From positions 1 through 5,663 of the forward strand of contig CANGVB010000281.1 of assembly GCA_947456995.1 (NCBI GenBank): DNA of 5,663 nt, read 5' to 3'. This document shows, piece after piece, positions 1 through 5,663 of the stretch (position 1 is its first letter; the number at the start of each line of letters is the position of its first letter). Both the position numbers and the translations under genes were made by a program. The stretch is from Bryobacteraceae bacterium (lineage in GTDB: Bacteria; Acidobacteriota; Terriglobia; Bryobacterales; Bryobacteraceae). Under the pieces are notes generated by a model. That model saw only the letters and a list, made by a program, of their open reading frames with translations. It was not told the origin of the DNA and ran no database searches.

Positions 1-11
1 AATTGATCACC

Positions 12-40
12 TGAAGCTTTCCTCAAAATAGGCAGCTTCA
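12..40 (-). terminator. Weak hairpin at the end of the peptidase gene, possible terminator
   Basis: Arms TGAAGCT (12-18) and AGCTTCA (34-40) pair perfectly over 7 bp with a 15-base loop, and one arm includes the TGA stop of the peptidase gene. No T-run follows on the minus strand (GGTGATCAATT), so factor-independent termination is unlikely to be strong. It may be only a 3'-end stabilising hairpin or chance. Confidence 0.25.
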
Positions 41-1519
41 CAGTCGGCTCAGCAGCACAGTCATCACCCGAATCCCATCCCACAAATTCTGCAGGCGCAA
101 ATTCTCATTCGGCGCATGCTGATTGTTGTCGTGGTTGACAATCGGCACCATAACCAGCGGCATCCCTGTGACTTCCTCAAACATCGCCAGCGGCACACTC
201 CCACCATGCGAAGGAATCTGCACCACCGGCCCGGCCACAGACTCGACAAGCTTCACCACCTCCTGCGCAATCGGCAGATTCAGCGGCGTCCGCACCGAGT
301 TATAGCCCTCGCGAGTCGTCACCTTCACAATCTTCGAATGCTTCCGCCGCTCGGCATCACTAGGCGCACGATCCAGCACCAGATAACCTTGAGCCGCAAT
401 ATGAGCCTTCACCCGCTCCAGTTGCGTCTTCCAGTCCAGCCCCTTTACCAGGCGAATATCCAGCGTCGCATTCGCTTCCGCCGGCACAACATTCGTAGCC
501 ATACTTCCAACATTCGCCGCCTGTATCCCCCGCAAGTTCAGCGTCGGCAGCGAATACGTCTCAAACAAGCGCTTCCCATCACCCTCGGTATCAGCAATCC
601 CAAACTCCTCCTTCAGCATCTCCTCCACCGCCGGAATCCTCTGAATCGCCGCCAGCTCCGCAGCATTAAAAGGCACCACCCCTTTATAGAAATCCTTCAC
701 CAGCACATGCCCCTCGCCATCGCTAAACCCGGCGATCAACCGAGCCAGCCGCTGCGCCGGGTTCGGAACCCACCCCCCGTAGTGCCCCGAATGCAAACCC
801 TTCTTCGGCCCATAAACAGTGAGATTCAAGTTCGTAGACCCACGCACCCCAAACACAACCGATTGCTGCCGGTTCTGATGCACCGGCCCATCACAGATCA
901 ACCACAGATCCCCCTTCACAAGCTCTTTATGCGCCTTCAAATACTCAGTCAGGTGAGTAGACCCAGCCTCCTCCTCACCCTCAAAGAAGAAACGGATATT
1001 CGATTGATGCTTCATCCCCAAAGCCTTGATCGCATCAAGCGCAATCAACATGGCCATAATCGGGGCCTTGTCATCAGCCGAAGCACGTCCATAAAGCCGC
1101 CACTCCCCGTCGTACTTGGCTTGCTCCAGCGGTAACACCTTGCCAGCCCCATCCCGCAACTCAGGCAAAAACGGCTGCTTGTTGATCCACTCGGCAGGGT
1201 TCACCGGCATCCCGTCGTAATGCGCATAGAAGTTAACGGTGCGCTTGGCCCCGGGCGTCACGATCTCCCCAAACACAATCGGCGCATAATCATTCAGCAC
1301 CAGCAACCGCGTCGGCACCCCTCGCTGCTCAAACATCTTCTGAATCGCGGCAGCATTCCGTCGCACATTCGGCAAATCCGCAGAAACATTCGGAATCGCA
1401 ACCAGGCCCGCGAATTCCTTGAGGATCAAAGATTCGCGGGCCTGGATGTAGTCACGTAGCGGGTCTGCGGCTGCTGCGGCGAGACTCGCGATGAGAAGTA
1501 ACGGGATCATTCGGTTCAT
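38..1519 (-). CDS. Secreted M20-family metallopeptidase, CNDP-like dipeptidase (493 aa)
   Basis: Predicted two-zinc exopeptidase of family M20 (ArgE/DapE/CPG2/carnosine-dipeptidase superfamily), hydrolysing dipeptides or short peptides after export. Seen, numbering from the ATG at 1519: signal peptide 1-18 (MNR, a Leu/Ile/Ala core, then an Ala run before ADP); metal-site HYD at H100/D102; GRASADDK with bridging Asp about D149; GEEEAGS with catalytic and metal-binding Glu pair E183/E184; D210 in ICDGP; a lid/dimerisation domain from about 225 to 355 opening with LHSGHYGG (H243); DIRL with R356; GGS at 439-441; and the last metal ligand H468 in QHAPNEN. All ligands expected from human CNDP2 have counterparts, so the enzyme looks intact and full length. 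An upstream in-frame ATG at 1588 would bury the signal peptide and overlap the preceding gene by 56 bases, so I reject it; the ATG at 1510 is possible. No good Shine-Dalgarno precedes 1519. Exact substrate is unknown. Confidence 0.9.
   Translation of the reverse strand: MNRMIPLLLIASLAAAAADPLRDYIQARESLILKEFAGLVAIPNVSADLPNVRRNAAAIQKMFEQRGVPTRLLVLNDYAPIVFGEIVTPGAKRTVNFYAHYDGMPVNPAEWINKQPFLPELRDGAGKVLPLEQAKYDGEWRLYGRASADDKAPIMAMLIALDAIKALGMKHQSNIRFFFEGEEEAGSTHLTEYLKAHKELVKGDLWLICDGPVHQNRQQSVVFGVRGSTNLNLTVYGPKKGLHSGHYGGWVPNPAQRLARLIAGFSDGEGHVLVKDFYKGVVPFNAAELAAIQRIPAVEEMLKEEFGIADTEGDGKRLFETYSLPTLNLRGIQAANVGSMATNVVPAEANATLDIRLVKGLDWKTQLERVKAHIAAQGYLVLDRAPSDAERRKHSKIVKVTTREGYNSVRTPLNLPIAQEVVKLVESVAGPVVQIPSHGGSVPLAMFEEVTGMPLVMVPIVNHDNNQHAPNENLRLQNLWDGIRVMTVLLSRL
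1402..1445 (-). repeat. Perfect 14-bp inverted repeat inside the start of the peptidase gene
   Basis: Arms CCAGGCCCGCGAAT (1402-1415) and ATTCGCGGGCCTGG (1432-1445) are exact reverse complements separated by 16 bases. In the mRNA they would form a long GC-rich hairpin about 75 bases after the ATG, over the codons for residues about 25-40, just after the signal peptide. There is no U-run after it, so it is not a normal intrinsic terminator. Confidence 0.85.
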
Positions 1520-1531
1520 GCTTCGAACCGA

Positions 1532-1559
1532 ATTATAGCGACCTCCGGCGCAAGTACAA
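1532..1559 (-). promoter_or_regulatory. Candidate sigma70-like promoter for the M20 peptidase, overlapping the PEP-CTERM stop
   Basis: On the minus strand a perfect TATAAT lies at 1537-1532, formed by the last Leu codon and TAA stop of the PEP-CTERM gene plus one base. A poor -35 match, TTGTAC (1559-1554, 3 of 6 bases), is 16 bases upstream. Transcription would begin near 1525, leaving only about six bases before the ATG at 1519. The -10 match could be chance, because CTA TAA T arises easily from coding sequence. Confidence 0.35.
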
Positions 1560-2060
1560 ACCGGCAAGCACTGCCGCTGATATGCCAATGGTCGCCGGCT
1601 CGGGCGTCGGCACCACCTCTACCGTGAAGTTCGCTGTATCGTTGGAGCTCGATCCAATCAAACAATCCCCGCACGTAAGAGGATTATCGGAAAAGATCTC
1701 GATCAACAATGCCAGGCTGCCGGAGTTGAGCGCCCCTATAGGAGCGGAGGGGTCGATTGTATAGGTGCCAAGCAAACCGCTAAAAGCAGGGCCATTCACG
1801 GAAAGCAGGATGCCGGTTGGCCCCCCTTGCGTGTAGGTGAGATCTTCATAGATGCCAAGCAGCGGATTCGTTTCGTTCAGTGTGGTCGAACCAATCACCG
1901 ATATCCAAAAATCATTGTCTGAGGTGATTTCAAACTGGATCGGAATCGTCTCACCCGGGCTGCCTTTCAAATCCTCATCCGACAAAAGCCTGAATATGGG
2001 GGCTGCCGTCATGATGCCGCAAAGCAGCAAACCAGTACTAAGTGTTCTAAATAGTTTCAT
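1533..2060 (-). CDS. Small PEP-CTERM sorting domain protein (175 aa)
   Basis: An exported protein of unknown function carrying an exosortase recognition tail. Residues 1-20 form a signal peptide (MKLFRTL, then a Leu/Gly/Ile/Met core ending TAA-P). The mature part, about 21-148, is rich in beta-formers, Ser, Thr, Gly and acidic residues and looks like a single small beta-sandwich. A CxxC-type pair (C130, C133, in LTCGDC) could form a disulfide. The C-terminus has the three-part PEP-CTERM signal: PTPEPAT (P153-E154-P155), a hydrophobic helix about 158-170, and a basic end RRRSL. In this family an exosortase is thought to cleave near the PEP motif and send the protein to the outer envelope or to exopolysaccharide; no exosortase gene is in view. 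It starts 14 bases after the phospholipase gene stops and ends 13 bases before the peptidase start, so probably shares their transcript. The mature region matches no family I recognise. Confidence 0.88.
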   Translation of the reverse strand: MKLFRTLSTGLLLCGIMTAAPIFRLLSDEDLKGSPGETIPIQFEITSDNDFWISVIGSTTLNETNPLLGIYEDLTYTQGGPTGILLSVNGPAFSGLLGTYTIDPSAPIGALNSGSLALLIEIFSDNPLTCGDCLIGSSSNDTANFTVEVVPTPEPATIGISAAVLAGLYLRRRSL

Positions 2061-2065
2061 AGTGT

Positions 2066-2076
2066 TTTTCTTTCTT
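2066..2076 (-). promoter_or_regulatory. Weak purine-rich ribosome binding site for the PEP-CTERM gene
   Basis: The short gap before the ATG at 2060 reads AAGAAAGAAAAACACT on the coding strand. It contains an A/G-rich tract but no GGAGG core. It begins right at the stop codon of the phospholipase gene (2075-2077), so translational coupling to that gene is plausible. Confidence 0.4.
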
Positions 2077-5000
2077 AACGGAGTATCGTAAGTGCCATCG
2101 ATCCAGGCGTCCCGTTATCGAGAGCATAGTTAATCGTCATGCGTACGCGTTGTGCGCTGGCAGGCCAGTTAAAGAGCAGGTTGGCCGTCGCGCTTGACGA
2201 CGGATTCAGGTCTCCAATCGCGATTGGTGTTGGATTCACCAGCGCAACAGCACCTGTCCCAGAGAGCACCGAGATGCCAGACACTCCGGTGATCCTCACA
2301 TTCCGCCCAATCCCGACACCTGTGTTGCGAAGCACAATCGGGACAACCCTTTGCCCGGCTCCAGGGCCATCGATCCGCGGCGACCCCGTCAGTACCGAGA
2401 TCACCGGCAAACCTGCCGGAGCGAAATTGGCTACCACCGTACGTGGCGACCTCATGATCACACTCCCCGGATTTGTACTGCCCGTGATGTCTCCACTGAA
2501 GTTCGAGAAAAGGAAGCCACTGGCTGCCGTTGCCTCTACATTCACAGTGGCGCCCTCGTCATACCAGCCGCCTCCACTGACAGAACCAGCCAACTGCGGT
2601 GAGGCCGAAGCCGCCAACAGAAACTGACGCCGGTAGTTTACAACCAGACTCAGAGGCGTTGTCGGGGCCACAATGGTCTGCGAGAATGCCCCGCCATTAG
2701 ACCAGTTTGCGAAGAAGAACTGCGTCCCCGTGCTGCCTCCGATAAAGTTGGCCGGCGCAATCTGGTAACTTCTACCAGGTACCCAAAGCAGGTTGGTTGG
2801 CAGAGTGTAAGTTGTTCCATCCACCGTCACCGTTGCACCCGGCGCAGCAGAACTAATCATCACCTGCACCGGCTGGATCTGGCTGAAGTTTGCCACCACA
2901 CTCCGTGGCCCGTTCATCGTGACACTTCCCACCGGATTCGATCCGCTGAGAGCGCCCAACCATCCGTTGAAGCTGAAGTTGGTTGCTGGGTTTGCCGTCA
3001 ACTGCACTGTAGTTCCGGGCGAATAGTAACCATCGGCCGGATTGATGTTACGCGCAATCGAACCTGAGCTCGTTGGCGCGACATCGGTCGTCAGCAGGTA
3101 ATCTACGTCGAAGTTTGCAGTCAGTGTAGCCCCGTTTGCCAGAGCCGTATAGTTGAAGGGTTGGCTCGGAATGCCTTGCCAACCGGTCAGCTTGTAGCGA
3201 GTGCCGTTGTTCAACTGCGGCGAGGAGGCCCCGATGCTATGGCTGCTCCCGGGCTGCCATACAAAGCTCGCGGGCGTCGTAACGTTTGTGCCATCCACTG
3301 TCACAGTTCTACCAACGGGAATGCTGGTAACAACCGTGGGATTGACCTTGTTGTAACTGACTGGAATCACAAGATCGGGGGCAAGTGCCGAAGATACAAT
3401 CAATTGCCCTGTTGAGACTCCAGTCGGTAGCGACGCGGGGTCGATGTAGACCCTGACTGTCGACGGCGTATTGCTGCTAAGTAAGGGCTCCGCCACGATC
3501 CAGCGCTGGGGGCTTCTCAACGTGAAAGGAATACCTACATTTCCGCTGGTACTCAGTGTCAGATCGGCGGAAACGGGCGCATTCCCGAATTGAGAAATGC
3601 TCCCAGGCTGCGCCGACAGGCTCGTTTGCACATTCAAAGTCACCGGAATCAAGGTCGATCCCAGGCCCTGGTTCGTCAGAGCGTCTCGTACAAGCAGGCT
3701 ACAGGTATAAGTTCCTACTCCAAGTGTAAATGCCGGATCGCCCAGCCGTACTACCAGGTTCGACCCATTCAGCCCGGCGACAACCCACGCACAACCCGGA
3801 TACTCAACCACTGGTGATGCACCAAGGCCAGTCAACGCAATCGTTTGGTTTGGTGGTCTCACACTGGACGAGACATTAAAGGTAATCGACGAAGGGTTGC
3901 CTATGATCCGTGGAGTGATTGTTACCGTGAAAGGGGCCGATTCACTCTCCAGATTTACTGCGTCCCCAGAGTAGCTGGCGATGTAGGTGTTGGTACCGAG
4001 TGGCAGGTTGTTCACCGCCGGCTTCACCCGATCCGAGCCTGGACCCAGGTTGGCCGCAGCCACCGTTTCCTCACCGGTGGGCAAGCCGAGCGCGTTAAAT
4101 ATCCGGTAAAACTTGATCGACCCAGTCGGCGATGCTTCGTTCTCAAGGATTGCAGACAAATCTATACTGGTCCCTTGCGCTGCACTGCTCACACTGGGCG
4201 AAGCCGTGAGGCTTGTGGTGCGCCGAACAAACAGTTTCAGTTGCAAGTTGAAAATTTGAGGATTCGCGGAGAATGGTGCTCTCAGGCTAAAGTCGAGCGT
4301 ACCGGTGTAAACTCCCGCAGGCAGCGTGCTCGAAGTCTGCGCAAGTGCAATGCTCAAATCCGTCTCGCCATTGGCAAACGGTGAACTCGGCACATTAAAA
4401 ACAATCGGCACATTGCCTACCAATTTGACTTCAACTGTGGTGCCAGGGGCCGCTGAGATCCGCAATGAGTTCGGCTGTGAAATCGGGCCACCAGGATTCA
4501 TGCTGAAGATCAACTCACTCGCGCTAAACGACGCATTTGGCTTTGGCACCAGTGAGTACCCTAACCATACTTTCTGACCGGCGGCAACTTCTCTTAGCTT
4601 CTTGTTTTGCCAGCCATTGGTCGGAAATGCAAATTCATACTCAACCCCGTTGGCATTAAACTCCTGTGCACAGCGGGCATTGCCCGCCTCCAGATTCCAC
4701 GGGATGCTGGACGAGGTTACCCTCCATCCGCGATCTTGCAGGGGGCTTCCGTACGGCCGCTTGATGGCGCAAGCGATCGGCAGCACAGATGAAGAGGAGA
4801 ACGAGACCCACGTTCCAGTCGATGGTTCCTGGTAGGCTGGGCCATTCCGGCCGTAGTCTCCTTCACTCCAACTCCAGATCATTTCTTTCAACCGATTGTC
4901 CTCACGGTCTGCGCGACTGATGTTCAACTCATCGTTGAGGGTATGGAAGAAGTCCAGGCCGATCACCGCCACACCACAATTCGCCGCCTTCTCGACGTTG

Positions 5001-5663
5001 TCTTCCCACAGCAATCCCGTCGAGGCATCCCCTGAATTCGACTTGGCCCGGCCTTCCGCCACATCCCACCACGAAAGCGCTGCAAATTGCGACCGTGTTG
5101 TCTGGTTATAGCCGTCGTATGCAGTGCAGGTGTCGAAGTTCTGATCCTGAGGATGGTTGCTCACTTGCATCAATCCCGCCGCTGGCCAGACATTGACCGC
5201 TGCCCCCCTATACTCCGTATTGTTGTGCCGCACCACGATAATGGACTTCCCTGCATTTCGAATTTCCTGCAAGGTCGGCCAGCGTCCACCGCTAGTGTTC
5301 ACCCGGTAAACCCGGTTCCCAAGATACAAACCCACTTCCTCTTCCAGTTTGGTGATCTCGGCAACGGGAGAGCGATTGTCGATCTTGATGTAGACCACCT
5401 GCCCGGGATTGGCATCGGTCCAATCGGCAATTTCTTTCAACACAAATCCAAAGAGCCGCGATCCATAAAATGAGAGAAAGCACGCTTCGATGTATTTGGA
5501 GTGGCACACCCGCAGCGCGGTGTCTGCCAACGGTATAGACCCGAAAAACTGTGCAAACGTTTTCGGGTCCAACTCAAGGTGTCGCGATCCAAGGTTCAAT
5601 TGGTCAGTGATGGACAGCGCATGGTTGGTATAGAGTCCCGAATTGAAGCCCTGCACCGTTGTC
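2075..5663 (-). CDS. Large secreted PI-PLC X-like protein with Ig/BACON-like and InlB-type repeat modules (5' end missing)
   Basis: Partial: the frame stays open to the right edge, and the first in-frame start-like codon (GTG, 5656) falls inside the catalytic domain, so the true start, signal peptide and first catalytic His lie outside. Numbering from that codon, 1193 residues are visible. About 1-262 resembles the Ca2+-dependent phosphoinositide phospholipase C X domain: ITDQLNLGSRHLELD, VCHSKY (H52, candidate second catalytic His), NPGQVVYIKIDN and VIGLDFF. About 263-368 is a Trp/Cys module (WSW; C296 and C329) of unknown role. About 369-480, 583-677 and 678-772 look like BACON-type beta-sandwiches; 481-582 resembles a bacterial Ig-like repeat with the ending TYIASYSGD. 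About 782-1078 holds two copies of an InlB-type divergent repeat ending in VVANF. About 1084-1193 is a CARDB-like sandwich. Eight cysteines suit an oxidising, extracellular location. No PEP-CTERM tail or anchor is seen. Lipase activity is inferred; a non-catalytic or other phosphodiesterase role is possible. Confidence 0.82.
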   Translation of the reverse strand, partial: TTVQGFNSGLYTNHALSITDQLNLGSRHLELDPKTFAQFFGSIPLADTALRVCHSKYIEACFLSFYGSRLFGFVLKEIADWTDANPGQVVYIKIDNRSPVAEITKLEEEVGLYLGNRVYRVNTSGGRWPTLQEIRNAGKSIIVVRHNNTEYRGAAVNVWPAAGLMQVSNHPQDQNFDTCTAYDGYNQTTRSQFAALSWWDVAEGRAKSNSGDASTGLLWEDNVEKAANCGVAVIGLDFFHTLNDELNISRADREDNRLKEMIWSWSEGDYGRNGPAYQEPSTGTWVSFSSSSVLPIACAIKRPYGSPLQDRGWRVTSSSIPWNLEAGNARCAQEFNANGVEYEFAFPTNGWQNKKLREVAAGQKVWLGYSLVPKPNASFSASELIFSMNPGGPISQPNSLRISAAPGTTVEVKLVGNVPIVFNVPSSPFANGETDLSIALAQTSSTLPAGVYTGTLDFSLRAPFSANPQIFNLQLKLFVRRTTSLTASPSVSSAAQGTSIDLSAILENEASPTGSIKFYRIFNALGLPTGEETVAAANLGPGSDRVKPAVNNLPLGTNTYIASYSGDAVNLESESAPFTVTITPRIIGNPSSITFNVSSSVRPPNQTIALTGLGASPVVEYPGCAWVVAGLNGSNLVVRLGDPAFTLGVGTYTCSLLVRDALTNQGLGSTLIPVTLNVQTSLSAQPGSISQFGNAPVSADLTLSTSGNVGIPFTLRSPQRWIVAEPLLSSNTPSTVRVYIDPASLPTGVSTGQLIVSSALAPDLVIPVSYNKVNPTVVTSIPVGRTVTVDGTNVTTPASFVWQPGSSHSIGASSPQLNNGTRYKLTGWQGIPSQPFNYTALANGATLTANFDVDYLLTTDVAPTSSGSIARNINPADGYYSPGTTVQLTANPATNFSFNGWLGALSGSNPVGSVTMNGPRSVVANFSQIQPVQVMISSAAPGATVTVDGTTYTLPTNLLWVPGRSYQIAPANFIGGSTGTQFFFANWSNGGAFSQTIVAPTTPLSLVVNYRRQFLLAASASPQLAGSVSGGGWYDEGATVNVEATAASGFLFSNFSGDITGSTNPGSVIMRSPRTVVANFAPAGLPVISVLTGSPRIDGPGAGQRVVPIVLRNTGVGIGRNVRITGVSGISVLSGTGAVALVNPTPIAIGDLNPSSSATANLLFNWPASAQRVRMTINYALDNGTPGSMALTILR
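2423..2839 (-). repeat. InlB-type bipartite repeat, copy 2 (protein-level)
   Basis: Encodes residues about 940-1078. The first half has GATVTVDGTTYTLPTNLLW followed by FFANWSNGG; the second has QFLLAASASP, WYDEGATVNVEATA, FSNFSGDITGS and ends RTVVANF. Order and spacing match copy 1, with an offset of about 155-160 residues, pointing to duplication of a two-part unit followed by divergence. DNA identity is patchy: 2811-2840 and 3287-3316 are recognisably similar, but most of the rest is not. Confidence 0.7.
2885..3313 (-). repeat. InlB-type bipartite repeat, copy 1 (protein-level)
   Basis: Encodes residues about 782-924 of the large protein. The first half has GRTVTVDGTNVTTPASFVW and then a Gly-Trp (LTGWQ) before LTANF; the second half has DYLLTTDVAP, a YYSPGTTVQLTANP stretch, FNGWLG and ends RSVVANF. 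The pattern fits the divergent InlB B-repeat/bacterial repeat family found in surface proteins. It aligns element by element with the second copy at 2423-2839. Confidence 0.7.

Noticed and set aside
116..1135. A 339-residue open frame on the plus strand opposite the peptidase gene
   Set aside because: Its translation is dominated by Arg, His, Pro, Leu and Gln with no domain or signal, as expected for the antisense shadow of a gene with skewed codon use. The minus-strand frame has all M20 motifs.
1520..1588. Longer peptidase start at the ATG at 1588
   Set aside because: It adds 23 residues with three cysteines in front of a clear signal peptide, overlaps the PEP-CTERM gene by 56 bases, and lacks a ribosome binding site.
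2214..2227. Perfect 14-bp palindrome CCAATCGCGATTGG as an operator site
   Set aside because: It is inside the coding region of the large protein (codons for PIAIG), far from any start, and one such palindrome is expected by chance about every 16 kb.
2762..2778. Short hairpin CTGGTA/TACCAG
   Set aside because: Only 6 bp within coding sequence; common by chance.
3845..4384. Plus-strand open frame of 179 residues within the large protein gene
   Set aside because: Low-complexity basic composition, no recognisable motif, wholly antisense to well-supported beta-sandwich modules.
5654..5656. GTG at 5656 as the real start of the phospholipase gene
   Set aside because: It lies inside the conserved PLC domain, after where the first catalytic His should be; there is no signal peptide and the frame remains open upstream to the window edge.

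Overview
The window holds three genes, all on the minus strand and tightly packed. In transcription order they are: (1) the 3' part of a very large secreted phospholipase-C-like multidomain protein (2075 to the right edge, 5' end outside the window), (2) a small exosortase-type PEP-CTERM protein (1533-2060), and (3) a secreted M20-family metallopeptidase/dipeptidase (38-1519). Gaps between them are only about 14 and 13 bases, so co-transcription is likely. No RNA genes, mobile elements or CRISPR arrays are visible, and no gene-free stretch exceeds about 40 bases.

The style of the proteins suggests a Gram-negative environmental bacterium, most plausibly an Acidobacteriota of the Solibacter/Bryobacter kind. 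The reasons are a PEP-CTERM sorting tail (restricted to exosortase-bearing Gram-negatives), long extracellular proteins built from BACON-like/Ig-like modules and divergent InlB-type repeats, a secreted M20 peptidase, and moderately high GC. This placement is inference from protein style, not from a marker gene.

Functionally, all three products appear to be exported. The first would act on phosphoinositide-like or related phosphodiester lipids, or simply bind surfaces through its beta-sandwich array. The second is probably sorted to the envelope by an exosortase encoded elsewhere. The third should cleave small peptides in the periplasm or outside the cell. A joint nutrient-scavenging role is possible but not demonstrated.

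Points worth a second look: a perfect 14-bp inverted repeat inside the start of the peptidase gene; a consensus -10 box overlapping the PEP-CTERM stop codon that would give the peptidase a nearly leaderless mRNA; a eukaryote-like E-x-D calcium-ligand pattern in the phospholipase domain; and an internal duplication of a two-part repeat in its C-terminal region. I did not find convincing evidence for a wholly new system.
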